Part shown: in pieces, positions 47,142-55,545 of the stretch
Layout of the letters: each line of letters opens with the position of its first letter
How positions within the stretch are numbered: position 1 is the stretch's first letter
Source of the DNA: Streptomyces sp. SUK 48
Lineage (GTDB): Bacteria > Actinomycetota > Actinomycetes > Streptomycetales > Streptomycetaceae
Direction of reading: 5' to 3'
Length of the DNA: 64,000 nucleotides
Assembly (NCBI RefSeq): GCF_009650765.1
Contig: NZ_CP045740.1
Span: 4,502,001-4,566,000, forward strand
Notes under the pieces: model-generated
Told to the model about the DNA's origin: nothing
Database searches by the model: none
The model's input: only the letters and a program-made list of their open reading frames with translations
Program-made: the position numbers and the translations under genes

Positions 47142-48020
47142 CTACGAGATGCGGCGCGCCCCACTCCGGTAGCGGCCCGGCGGCACCCCGACCAACGTGC
47201 GGAAGTGGCGGGTGAGATGGGCCTGGTCGTAGAACCCGGTCAGGGCCGCCACCTCGCCGGGCGGCAGCCCGTCCAGCAGCAGCCGGCGGGCCCGGCCGAC
47301 CCGGCGTGACATCAGGTACTGGTGCGGTGCGATGCCGTACGCGCCGCTGAACGCCCGGACGAGATGGGCGGGATGGGCGTGCAGCAGCCCGGACGCCTCC
47401 GCCAGCGAGACACCGTCGGCGAGCCGCGCGTCCAGCAACTCCCTCAGCTGCCGGGCGAGTCGCGGAGAGCGGCGCGGACCCGGCGGCTCGACGCGGCGCC
47501 GCAGATGCCCCCGCAGCCGCTCCCCGACGAGGGTCAGCCTGCTCTCCGCCTCCAGCTCGTCGCCGGGGCGGGCGAGGGCCGCGTGCAGTTGTCCGACGCG
47601 CAGCCGCAGCACGGGGTCGCGCAGATCGGGCCCGTCGACGGCCGCGCCGATCAGCTCCTCGCCGAGCCGGCTGCTGTCCAGGTAGACCACCCGCTTGCGG
47701 AAGCCGCCGGGGGTCGCGGGGGAGCCGTTGTGCGGCACGTGCGGGGGCAGCAGGCTGACCGTGTCGAGCGGGGTGCCGTGCTCGTGCCGGTCGAGGTCGT
47801 AGCGGACCGCGCCGGCGTCCACGATCAGCAGGGTCCAGGCGTCATGGACGTGCATCGGGTACGCGTACTCGGTGAAACGGGCGTGGAAGACCTCGGTGAC
47901 GCCCGGCACCCGGGGACGCCACGCGCTCACTTCCTCGCCCGGGGCTCCGCGCGCTTCCTCGCCCGGGGCTTTTCGCGCGGACCCGTTCGCGGCCCCGCTC
48001 GCGGACCCGTTCGCGGCCAT
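47142..48020 (-). CDS. AraC-family regulator
   Basis: A 292-residue regulator with an N-terminal AraC cupin (HVHDAWTLLIVDAGAVRYDL) and two C-terminal helix-turn-helix units (VSLAEASGLLHAHPAHLVRAF and GEVAALTGFYDQAHLTRHF). The first 30 residues contain repeats (NGSASGAANGSARK, PGEEARGAPGEE) and are probably disordered. ATG 48020 is 50 bases from the divergent DUF2000 gene, its likely target. Confidence 0.88.
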   Translation of the reverse strand: MAANGSASGAANGSARKAPGEEARGAPGEEVSAWRPRVPGVTEVFHARFTEYAYPMHVHDAWTLLIVDAGAVRYDLDRHEHGTPLDTVSLLPPHVPHNGSPATPGGFRKRVVYLDSSRLGEELIGAAVDGPDLRDPVLRLRVGQLHAALARPGDELEAESRLTLVGERLRGHLRRRVEPPGPRRSPRLARQLRELLDARLADGVSLAEASGLLHAHPAHLVRAFSGAYGIAPHQYLMSRRVGRARRLLLDGLPPGEVAALTGFYDQAHLTRHFRTLVGVPPGRYRSGARRIS

Positions 48021-48069
48021 GCAAACAACGTACAAGACCCTGCCCGGCGGGGACCGGCAGTCTCGTCCC

Positions 48070-48528
48070 ATGAGCACCCCGACCCCCGCCCCGGTCCCCT
48101 TCGAGCCCGCCGGGCCCCTCCGGTTCGACACCAAGATCGCCGTGCTGCTGCGCGCGGACCTGGCCTCCTGGCAGCGGCTGAACGTCACCGCGTTCCTGGT
48201 CAGCGGCCTCGGCGCGATGCTGCCCGAGGTGGTCGGCGAGCCCTACGAGGACGCGGACGGCGCCCGGTACCTGCCCATGTTCCGGCAGCCCGTGCTGGTC
48301 TTCGAGGGCGAGAAGGAGACCCTGCGCGCGGCCCACGGACGGGCGCTCGGCCGGGCCCTGCCCTGCGCCGTGTTCACCGCGGACCTGTTCGCCACCGGCA
48401 ACGACCGCGACAACCGCGCGGCCGTACGCGCCGTGACCACGGCCGATCTGGATCTGGTCGGGCTCGCGGTGTACGGCCCGCGCGGCGGGGTGGACAAGGT
48501 GCTGAAGGGGGCGCGCATGCATCCCTGA
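48070..48528 (+). CDS. DUF2000 protein
   Basis: A 152-residue protein of the DUF2000 family, related in fold to peptidyl-tRNA hydrolase II. Motifs include FDTKIAVLLRADLASWQRLNV and PVLVFEGEKETLR. In many genomes it sits next to AraC or Lrp regulators, as here. The exact function is unknown. Confidence 0.85.
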   Translation: MSTPTPAPVPFEPAGPLRFDTKIAVLLRADLASWQRLNVTAFLVSGLGAMLPEVVGEPYEDADGARYLPMFRQPVLVFEGEKETLRAAHGRALGRALPCAVFTADLFATGNDRDNRAAVRAVTTADLDLVGLAVYGPRGGVDKVLKGARMHP

Positions 48529-48540
48529 CGCGCGCCCCCT
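48506..48540 (+). terminator. Terminator overlapping the DUF2000 stop
   Basis: Perfect 10-bp arms AGGGGGCGCG and CGCGCCCCCT with a 15-base loop that includes the TGA stop codon. Confidence 0.75.
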
Positions 48541-48589
48541 CCGGGGGGACGGCCGGACCCCCGTACCGGCCGCCCCCGGTCCGCCGCGG

Positions 48590-49063
48590 TCAGCCGAACA
48601 TGCCGGGCTGGTAGTCGCCCGCGGGCTGCCGGACGATGACGTTCACCCGGTTGTACAGATTGATGACGGCGATCAGCCCGACCAGCGCGGTCAGCTGCTC
48701 CTCGTCGTAGTGCCGGGCGGCCTGAGCCCACGCCTCGTCGGTGACCCCGCCGGCCGCGTCCGCGATCCGGGTCCCCTGCTCGGTCAGCTCCAGCGCGGCC
48801 CGCTCGGCCTCCGTGAACACCGTGGCCTCGCGCCAGGCGGCGACCAGGTGCAGCCGCTGCGCGCTCTCCCCGGCGGCCTCGGCGTCCTTGCTGTGCATGT
48901 CGGTGCAGAACCCGCAGCCGTTGATCTGGCTGGCCCGGAGCTTGACCAGTTCCTGCGTCGCGGCCGGGAGGGTGGAGTCCGTCAGCACCTTCCCGGCCGA
49001 GTTGACGTACTTGAGGAACGTGCCGGCGACCGGGTTGGTCATCAGGTTCAGACGGGCGTCCAT
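48590..49063 (-). CDS. AhpD-like carboxymuconolactone decarboxylase-family protein
   Basis: A 157-residue protein with the AhpD-type motif NGCGFCTDMHSKDA, whose CxxC and His form the peroxidase relay. It probably reduces peroxides with a thiol partner. ATG 49063 has GGAG nine bases upstream. Monocistronic; it converges with DUF2000. Confidence 0.9.
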   Translation of the reverse strand: MDARLNLMTNPVAGTFLKYVNSAGKVLTDSTLPAATQELVKLRASQINGCGFCTDMHSKDAEAAGESAQRLHLVAAWREATVFTEAERAALELTEQGTRIADAAGGVTDEAWAQAARHYDEEQLTALVGLIAVINLYNRVNVIVRQPAGDYQPGMFG

Positions 49064-49161
49064 GGTGATGCGCTCCTGTGCGGGTCGTACTGCTCGCTGC
49101 TGGCTACACCTCATGGACGGAGGGGCCGCGGCGAATGTGACAGGGTCGAATGTGACCTCCG

Positions 49162-50448
49162 TCACACAGCCGGGGAGGGTGCCGGGGCGGCATCGGCGCC
49201 GGTGACGACGACCGACCCCGCCGCCGTACGGCCTTCCTCCCCACCCCTCCCGTGATCACCGAGCCCGCGCATCAGCAGCGCGTACCCGGCCCCCGCGACC
49301 ATCCCCAGGACGGCGCATGTGCCCCACAGCCACTTCGCCCCGAACCGGTCGATGACCTGGCCGGACATCAGCGGCGCGACCAGGGCGGCGACGGACCAGG
49401 ACAGCGAGTACACGCCCTGGTAGCGGCCGCGGCCGTGGACGGGGGAGAGGCGGACCACGAGCCCGGTCTGCGTCGGCGCGTTGACGATCTCGGCCAGGGT
49501 CCACACGCAGACGGTGGCCATGAACACGCCGACGGACCCGGCGAAGGCGGTCAGCCCGAAGCCGTACCCGGCGAGGACCGAGGAGACGACGAGCAGGGTG
49601 CGCGGGTCGCGGTGTTCGATGAACCGGGTGACGGGGATCTGGAGGGCGACGATCAGGACGCCGTTGGCGGCGATGGCGACGCCGTAGTCGGCGGGCGTGA
49701 ACCCGGCGCGGCCCATGGCGACCGGCAGGGCGACATCGCCCTGCTGGAAGATCAGGGCGACGAGGAAGGACAGCCCGACGACGGCCATGTAGCGCCCGTC
49801 GCGCAGCACCGTGCCGAGGCTGACCTGGGGCTCGTCCTGGTGGACCGGGGCGGCGGGCCGGGACTCGGGCACCTTCAGGAAGACGACGAGCGCGCAGGCG
49901 GCCGTCATGCCCGCCTCGATCAGAAACCCGGCGAGATAGCTGAACTCGGCGATGAACCCGGCGGCCGCGGCGGAGACGGCGAACCCGAGGTTGATGGCCC
50001 AGTAGTTGAGCGAGAAGGCCCGCACCCGGTCCTCGGGCCGCACGATGTCGGCCATCATCGCCTGCGCGGCCGGCCGGGAGGCGTTGGAGGCCACGCCGAC
50101 GAGGAAGGCGACCCCGGCGATGGCGACCGGGCCGTTCATGAACCCGAGCAGCGCGACGCAGACGGCGGTGGCCGACTGGGCGACGAGCAGGGTGGGCCGC
50201 CGCCCGACGCGGTCGGCCAGCACCCCGCCCACGAGCGAGGCCACCACCCCGCCCAGCCCGAACAGGGCGGCGACGAGCCCGGCGTAGGAGGCGGAGTAGC
50301 CGCGGTCGAGGGTGAGGTAGAGGGCCATGAAGGTGGCCACGAAGGCGCCGAGCCGGTTGACGAGGGTGCTGGTCCACAGCCACCAGAACTCACGGGGGAG
50401 CCCGGACACGGCTTCCCGGGCGGCGCGTCCGAGACGGGCGGCGGGCAT
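49162..50448 (-). CDS. MFS transporter
   Basis: A 428-residue drug/metabolite exporter with 12 hydrophobic segments. The loop motif between helices 2 and 3 is VGGVLADRVGRRPTLL, typical of MFS exporters; a similar stretch GQVIDRFGAKWLWG appears in the second half. ATG 50448 has GGGGGA upstream. Substrate unknown. Confidence 0.87.
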   Translation of the reverse strand: MPAARLGRAAREAVSGLPREFWWLWTSTLVNRLGAFVATFMALYLTLDRGYSASYAGLVAALFGLGGVVASLVGGVLADRVGRRPTLLVAQSATAVCVALLGFMNGPVAIAGVAFLVGVASNASRPAAQAMMADIVRPEDRVRAFSLNYWAINLGFAVSAAAAGFIAEFSYLAGFLIEAGMTAACALVVFLKVPESRPAAPVHQDEPQVSLGTVLRDGRYMAVVGLSFLVALIFQQGDVALPVAMGRAGFTPADYGVAIAANGVLIVALQIPVTRFIEHRDPRTLLVVSSVLAGYGFGLTAFAGSVGVFMATVCVWTLAEIVNAPTQTGLVVRLSPVHGRGRYQGVYSLSWSVAALVAPLMSGQVIDRFGAKWLWGTCAVLGMVAGAGYALLMRGLGDHGRGGEEGRTAAGSVVVTGADAAPAPSPAV

Positions 50449-50656
50449 GAGGGGTCCCCCTGGGTCGGTCAGTGGCCGATGCGCGGGCCGGTAAGTGGCC
50501 GAAGACGCCCGCACAACTTACCCACGGCCTCTGACATCGACCACTGGATTACCGCGGCCCGCTCGCCGTCCCCTCCCTGCCTCCTCCCCCTCCTCCTCGT
50601 CCCGTCCACCGGTCGGCCGCGCCGGGGCCCGGGGGCCGTGGATTACGCTCTGAGGC

Positions 50657-51418
50657 ATGGCCGACGCACCGTACAAGCTGATCCTCCTCCGCCACGGCGA
50701 GAGCGAGTGGAACGCGAAGAACCTGTTCACCGGCTGGGTGGACGTCAACCTGAACGAGAAGGGCGAGAAGGAGGCAGTCCGCGGTGGCGAGCTCCTGAAG
50801 GACGCCGACCTCCTGCCCGACGTGGTCCACACGTCCCTCCAGAAGCGCGCGATCCGCACCGCGCAGCTGGCCCTGGAGGCCGCGGACCGCCACTGGGTCC
50901 CGGTCCACCGCAGCTGGCGCCTGAACGAGCGCCACTACGGCGCCCTCCAGGGCAAGGACAAGGCGGCCACGCTGGCCGAGTTCGGCGAGGAGCAGTTCAT
51001 GCTCTGGCGCCGCTCGTACGACACCCCGCCGCCCCCGCTGCCGGACGACTCCGAGTTCTCCCAGTTCGACGACGCGCGCTACGCGACCCTCCCGCCGGAG
51101 CTGCGCCCGAGGACCGAGTGCCTGAAGGACGTCGTCGTCCGGATGCTCCCCTACTGGTACGACGCGATCGTCCCCGACCTCCTGACCGGCCGCACGGTCC
51201 TCGTCGCCGCCCACGGCAACTCCCTGCGCGCCCTGGTCAAGCACCTGGACGGCATCTCCGACGCCGACATCGCGGGCCTGAACATCCCCACGGGCATCCC
51301 CCTCGCCTACGACCTCGACACCGACTTCAAGCCCCTCACCCCGGGCGGCAAGTACCTCGACCCGGCCGCGGCAGCGGCGGCAATCGAGGCGGTCAAGAAC
51401 CAGGGCAAGAAGAAGTAG
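50657..51418 (+). CDS. gpmA: Phosphoglycerate mutase (2,3-bisphosphoglycerate dependent)
   Basis: Converts 3- to 2-phosphoglycerate in glycolysis. The 253-residue protein has the phospho-His motif [10 protein letters not shown] near residues 10-19, [25 protein letters not shown] and the second catalytic His in [12 protein letters not shown]. The C-terminus is Ala/Lys-rich (KNQGKKK). Monocistronic, followed by a strong terminator. Confidence 0.96.
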   Translation: MADAPYKLILLRHGESEWNAKNLFTGWVDVNLNEKGEKEAVRGGELLKDADLLPDVVHTSLQKRAIRTAQLALEAADRHWVPVHRSWRLNERHYGALQGKDKAATLAEFGEEQFMLWRRSYDTPPPPLPDDSEFSQFDDARYATLPPELRPRTECLKDVVVRMLPYWYDAIVPDLLTGRTVLVAAHGNSLRALVKHLDGISDADIAGLNIPTGIPLAYDLDTDFKPLTPGGKYLDPAAAAAAIEAVKNQGKKK

Positions 51419-51430
51419 TTCTCGCGGTTA

Positions 51431-51472
51431 CGCCCCTCACTTGCGCGTTCGGCGCGGGTGAGGGGCGTTTTC
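51431..51472 (+). terminator. Terminator after gpmA
   Basis: CGCCCCTCAC pairs perfectly with GTGAGGGGCG, followed by TTTTCC, a classical intrinsic terminator. It may also serve the convergent XRE gene. Confidence 0.92.
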
Positions 51473-51503
51473 CATGTCACTGGCCGACCCTGCAAGGGCC
51501 CCC

Positions 51504-52739
51504 TCAGGCGCCGCTTCCAGCAGCGTCCACGCCAAGCTCCCCAGCCAGCTGCCGCAGCCTTTCGGCGGGTGGCTGACCCATGAGCAGCAGATCTGCCACG
51601 AGTTGCTTCACGGACGGCAGGGTGGTCACCAACTGGGGTGACAAGTCCCTGGCCTTCACCAGAGCTGATACGGCGTCGTCCACCTGCCGGCGCTGGGCAT
51701 GGGCTCGGGCGACATCGAGATGGAACCGCGCCTGCCGCTCCTCGGACAGCACCGACACGTCGGCCTTCCGCGCGGCGCGAAGAGCCCTTCCGGCGTCTCC
51801 GAGGCCGACCGCGACGGACACCTCGTGCACCGACACGTTGGCCGGACCGAACTCGGTGTTGTAGTCGTTGCGCCCCTCACCGACCCGCTCGGCCAGGTCG
51901 TGGGCGGTGCGCAGGTACGCGTACGCGTCATCGGCCAGGTTCAGCCGGGCGGCGGCGAGGGCCCGTTGCAGTGTCAGGGCACCGCGCAGCGCCACCGCCT
52001 CGATCTGCTCGGCACCATCCATGACAACCAGTGCCTCGGCGGCGCTTTCGGAGACTCCGGCCGCCTGCTCGAAGCGACGCGCACCGAGGAAGACGATCGA
52101 CAGGCGGAAAGCGCCGGCGGCCATCAGCAGGGGATCACCGGCCCGTTCGGCGGCGGCCACGGCACGGTCGATCGCGACCCAGGCGGCCTCCGGCTCCGCC
52201 ATGTTGGCGAGCGCGGCACCGAACGCCTGGTAAACGCCGGCGAGCAGCCGGAAGATGTCAGCTTGGTCCGCCCCGGTGGTGGCTCGGGCGGCGGACTCCA
52301 GCCGGGGCACCAGTGCCTCCAGCAGTTCGGTCAGGTCGGCATAGGCACCTTGGTGGGCAAGCGCCCAGGCCCGCGCGACTTCCGTACGAAGCGCTGTCAC
52401 ATCCGCGGACGCATCATCCCGCTCCCGGCCGACGAGCGCCTTGAGGGCATGCGGAGCACTGAGCAGCAGGCGCAAGCGGTCCGCCCCGCTCGACGCGTCG
52501 TCGGCCGCCGTGACCATGAGAGGCGCCTCGGCCGCCAGTTCCGCCACCGGTACGCCCAGGACGTCGGCGACCTTCCCCAGCACGGTCATCCGGTCGATGC
52601 GGCGCACACCTCGCTCCACCTGCGACAGCCAAGCCTCGGAACGCCCCAGCAGCGCGGCGAACTCCTTCTGCGAGAGTCCGCGCTGCTTGCGCCCGGCGGC
52701 GATCCTGCGGCCGAGAGCCCGCTCGTAGTCACCGCTCAA
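51504..52739 (-). CDS. XRE-family regulator with TPR-like C-terminus
   Basis: A 411-residue regulator. The Cro/C1 helix-turn-helix is at residues 5-65 (GLSQKEFAALLGRSEAWLSQ) and the rest is all-helical, resembling tetratricopeptide sensor domains. The start appears to be TTG 52739, 11 bases inside the 3' end of the monooxygenase gene; no ATG or GTG gives the normal N-terminus SGDYERALGRRI. With the divergent ATPase gene it resembles the XRE/HATPase pairs that influence Streptomyces development (family inference). Confidence 0.82.
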   Translation of the reverse strand: MSGDYERALGRRIAAGRKQRGLSQKEFAALLGRSEAWLSQVERGVRRIDRMTVLGKVADVLGVPVAELAAEAPLMVTAADDASSGADRLRLLLSAPHALKALVGRERDDASADVTALRTEVARAWALAHQGAYADLTELLEALVPRLESAARATTGADQADIFRLLAGVYQAFGAALANMAEPEAAWVAIDRAVAAAERAGDPLLMAAGAFRLSIVFLGARRFEQAAGVSESAAEALVVMDGAEQIEAVALRGALTLQRALAAARLNLADDAYAYLRTAHDLAERVGEGRNDYNTEFGPANVSVHEVSVAVGLGDAGRALRAARKADVSVLSEERQARFHLDVARAHAQRRQVDDAVSALVKARDLSPQLVTTLPSVKQLVADLLLMGQPPAERLRQLAGELGVDAAGSGA

Positions 52740-53043
52740 CGCGCACGCCCTTGCCAGAGACGAAGTCCAGACGGTCGACCTCCGTGCCGGAGAGGTACTG
52801 GTCCCGCTCGGCGAGGAAGAGACGGACATAGTCCTTCGACTCGTGCTCCTGGAAGGCGTCCTCGTCTTCGTACAGCTCGTAGAACATGCGCTCCAAGGGG
52901 CGGCCGTCAACACGATGCACGGCGTAGATCACCGTTCCGGGCTCGTGCGCACGAATGTGCTCACCCGTCCGCTCCACCAGGTCGTCGAACGCGGCCGCGG
53001 CCGCATCGTCCTTGCAGGTGAAGCGCACCATCAGTCCGAACAT
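52729..53043 (-). CDS. Antibiotic-biosynthesis-monooxygenase-like (ABM) protein
   Basis: A 104-residue dimeric ferredoxin-like fold protein with the ABM motifs YAVHRVDGRPLERMFYELYE and DAFQEHESKDY. Members include quinol monooxygenases and heme-degrading enzymes. Its end overlaps the XRE gene start by 11 bases, so the two are translationally coupled. Transcribed from the promoter with the 35-bp repeats at 53099-53164. Confidence 0.85.
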   Translation of the reverse strand: MFGLMVRFTCKDDAAAAAFDDLVERTGEHIRAHEPGTVIYAVHRVDGRPLERMFYELYEDEDAFQEHESKDYVRLFLAERDQYLSGTEVDRLDFVSGKGVRVER

Positions 53044-53098
53044 ACGAGGTCCTTCCTCCGTCGGCGCCCATGCCGGCCACCAGCTTCAGGGCGACGTT

Positions 53099-53164
53099 AT
53101 GCATCTCAACGCCCGTACGAAAAGTGCGGATTCATGCTTCTCAATACCCGTACTTTTAGTACGG
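53099..53164. promoter_or_regulatory. Two 31-bp direct repeats spaced by 35 bp, each with a palindrome
   Basis: ATGCATCTCAACGCCCGTAC (53099-53118) and ATGCTTCTCAATACCCGTAC (53134-53153) are followed in each case by the rest of a 17-bp inverted repeat, CCGTACGAAAAGTGCGG and CCGTACTTTTAGTACGG. The period is exactly 35 bp. They lie between the divergent ABM/XRE genes and the ATPase gene and are the likely binding sites of the XRE regulator. Confidence 0.75.
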
Positions 53165-53257
53165 TGCCGGTACTGATTCTACGGCTCGCCTGCTCCACTC
53201 TTGCCGACGGGTCGCTCTGCCCGGGAGAACAGCAGGTCATCGCCCATGGAGGACGCC

Positions 53258-53696
53258 ATGCCCACCTATCGACGCAGCTTCCCCGGGGGACCCCAAGGAA
53301 CTTCATGCCGCCCGTAGGTGGACGCGCGCGATGCTGGACGGCCACCCTCGATCCGAGGACGCCGCGCTGGTCGTGACCGAACTCGGAACCAACGCCGTCG
53401 TGCACACAGCCAGCGGCCACTCCGGCGGCACGTTCCACGTGGCGCTCACCGTCTCCCCGCTGGCCGTCGTCATCGAGGTGACCGACTCCGGCACGTCCGA
53501 GACCAGCCCCCAGGCCCAGCGTCCGACTCCCGAATCGACCCACGGCCGAGGACTCGGCATGGTCGCCGCCCTCACCGACCGGCTCAGGATCCAAGGCGGC
53601 GCCCCCGGCCGCACCGTCACCGCCGAACTCGACGCGCCTCTCCGCTGCCAGGAGCCGATGCCCCAACCTGCGCGTGCTCAGGGCCTTTTGTCGTGA
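53258..53696 (+). pseudogene. RsbW-like ATP-binding protein gene with +1 frameshift
   Basis: ATG 53258 with GGAGG five bases upstream begins MPTYRRSFPG, but after the G5 run 53285-53289 that frame soon stops. In the +1 frame the sense continues DPKELHAARRWTRAMLDGHP, then the HATPase motifs VVTELGTNAVVHTAS, VIEVTDSGTS and GRGLGMVAALTDR. Removing one G yields about 145 residues, the size of anti-sigma-factor-type kinases in Streptomyces. As it stands, only an internal start such as ATG 53331 would give the ATPase core. Confidence 0.75.
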
Positions 53697-54034
53697 CCAG
53701 CACGCTGCGCCGCGGTTACTGGTGCGTGTGCGCGACCGATTCTCTTCGCTGGCCGCGCGGAGGACCAGCACTCCTCGCCGCGATCGACGCGTACTCGGCA
53801 TCGCAGGCCGACCGGTGGGTCGCGGTCGCCCTGCGGACGATCTCTCCGGCCCTCGACGCGGCCGCTTCCGAGGAGGCATGGGCATGGCTGCACGCCGGTC
53901 GCCTGGAAACCCGCCGATCGCTACTGCGCCGCGAACCCTGCACGGTGACCGTCACCCACGCTCAGACCCGCATCACCTGGTCGATCCACCCGGTGCTCTT
54001 CTTGCCTCTCGTGCCCCGCCAAGTCCCCGAATAG
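53693..54034 (+). CDS. Protein of unknown function coupled to the ATPase gene
   Basis: A 113-residue protein from GTG 53693, overlapping the ATPase stop as GTGA. It has the helix-rich segment DRWVAVALRTISPALDAAAS and ends with TRITWSIHPVLFLPLVPRQ. No known domain is recognised and no membrane helix is clear. The tight coupling suggests it works with the ATPase and XRE regulator. Confidence 0.6.
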   Translation: MTSTLRRGYWCVCATDSLRWPRGGPALLAAIDAYSASQADRWVAVALRTISPALDAAASEEAWAWLHAGRLETRRSLLRREPCTVTVTHAQTRITWSIHPVLFLPLVPRQVPE

Positions 54035-54081
54035 AGGCGCCCCCTGAGGCCGGTGCGGCAGGAGCGTGCATTGTGGGCGCC

Positions 54082-54566
54082 ATGACGAACCCCGAGGGCC
54101 CGTACGTGAAGGTGCACTTCCGGCTTGAGATCGAGGACGACTGGCCCCGGCGTCGGTGGAGAGTCTGTGGGCGGTCGATCAGCGTGACGGCACCGCACGG
54201 CTCGACAACATCCCATGGTTCGTACGCGGCATCGCCTGTGGGGACGTCGTGGTCACCGAGCCCGATGAAGAGGGCGTGCGATGGGCCGGCGAGGTGGTGC
54301 GGTGTTCCGACAACTGCGCCATCCGCCTCATCGTGCTCCGGGGCAGCGGCTCGGCAGCTGCGCGGCAGAGTGTGATCAATGCGTTCAAGGAGCTCGGTGT
54401 CGATGGAGAGGGCATAGAGAGGTTCGGCATGGTCGCCCTGGACGTCCCGCCTACCGCCGACCTCGTCAAGGTTCAAAAGCTGCTCAGGCACGGTGTGGCC
54501 AAGGAGTGGTGGCACATGGAAGAAGGGTGCGTCACCGAGCGATGGCGGGCCGCATCCGGTAACTGA
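54082..54566 (+). pseudogene. DUF4265-like gene with -1 frameshift
   Basis: ATG 54082 begins TNPEGPYVKVHFRLEIEDDW, then the sense changes frame at the C4 run 54145-54148 and continues VESLWAVDQRDGTARLDNIP, FVRGIACGDVVVTEPDEEG and so on to 54566. Adding one C restores one protein of about 160 residues like DUF4265. A decayed second copy of its 5' half lies near 62165-62330. Function unknown. Confidence 0.7.
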
Positions 54567-54755
54567 CGTCGTTCACGTGAGCCATGGCTGGGCCGTTCGA
54601 GGGCGGCTCGACAGTGGACCAAGACGGTCTATGCGGACTGCATCGCTCAGCTTCCGAGGGGACGCCCGACTCTATGGTCAAGAGTCGGATCCCCTATGGA
54701 TCCCGTTCGGGAAAGACCCTGGATCGTTGGTCCAGGGTTGACGCACAGTGACGTC

Positions 54756-55145
54756 ATGAGTGATCAATCAGAGGTGGCTGTCGCGCCTGTCGAGGCATTC
54801 GAACCGCCGTACTACGTCGCCGTGTTCACCGCGGTCCCGACCGAGGACCGCAGTGGTTACGGCGAGACCAACGCGCGCATGGAGGACCTGGTGAAGGAGG
54901 TCCCCGGGTATCTGGGGGCGGACCACGCGCAGACTCCTGGTGGGTTGTCCATCACCGTCGGGTACTTCCGCGACGCGGAGGCACTCACGAAGTGGCGGAG
55001 CGATGCCGAGCACCGTGCGGCGCAGGAGCGTGGGCGAGCCGAGTGGTATCGGAGCTACACGCTGCACGTGGCGAAAGTGGAGCGGAGTCACGGGTTCAAG
55101 CGGGCGGGCGTAGGTCCCGGAAGCGCCGTTACGTCGTCTGCGTGA
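54756..55145 (+). CDS. ABM-like monooxygenase-fold protein
   Basis: A 129-residue protein with the antibiotic-biosynthesis-monooxygenase fold: YYVAVFTAVPTEDRSGYGET, VPGYLGADHAQTPGG and GYFRDAEALTKWRSDAEHRA. ATG 54756 lies in GACGCACAGTGACGTCATG, a segment repeated exactly at 62374 in front of a broken copy. No SD is visible. Its 3' end overlaps arsC by 17 bases in convergent orientation. Confidence 0.8.
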   Translation: MSDQSEVAVAPVEAFEPPYYVAVFTAVPTEDRSGYGETNARMEDLVKEVPGYLGADHAQTPGGLSITVGYFRDAEALTKWRSDAEHRAAQERGRAEWYRSYTLHVAKVERSHGFKRAGVGPGSAVTSSA

Positions 55146-55545
55146 GCTCGGCGAGCAAGTCCCGGACCCGCCGTTCGATCTCGTCCCTGATCGGGCGCAC
55201 CGCGGCGACGCCTTGGCCCGCCGGGTCCGGCAGTTGCCAGTCGAGGTAGCGCTTGCCCGGGAAGACCGGGCAGGTGTCGCCGCAGCCCATGGTGATGACG
55301 ACGTCGGAGGACCGGACGGCGTCGACCGTGAGCACCTTGGGGGTCTCGGCCGAGATGCCGATGCCCGACTCCGCCATCGCCGCCACGACGGCCGGGTTGA
55401 CCGTGTCGGCGGGGGCGGAGCCGGCCGAGCGGACCTGGACGCGGTCGGCCGCGAGGTGGGTGAGGAAGGCGGCGGCCATCTGGGAGCGGCCGGCGTTGTG
55501 GACGCAGACGAAGAGGACGGAGGGGACGGGGGCCAGGTCAGGCAT
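55129..55545 (-). CDS. arsC: Arsenate reductase (low-molecular-weight phosphatase type)
   Basis: Reduces arsenate to arsenite. The 138-residue protein has the P-loop CVHNAGRSQMAAAF with the nucleophilic Cys near residue 14, and the redox Cys pair in MGCGDTCPVFPGK near residues 88-93. It is the last gene of arsR-acr3-arsC; its start overlaps the acr3 end by eight bases. The reductant in this organism could be mycothiol or thioredoxin. Confidence 0.93.
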   Translation of the reverse strand: MPDLAPVPSVLFVCVHNAGRSQMAAAFLTHLAADRVQVRSAGSAPADTVNPAVVAAMAESGIGISAETPKVLTVDAVRSSDVVITMGCGDTCPVFPGKRYLDWQLPDPAGQGVAAVRPIRDEIERRVRDLLAELTQTT

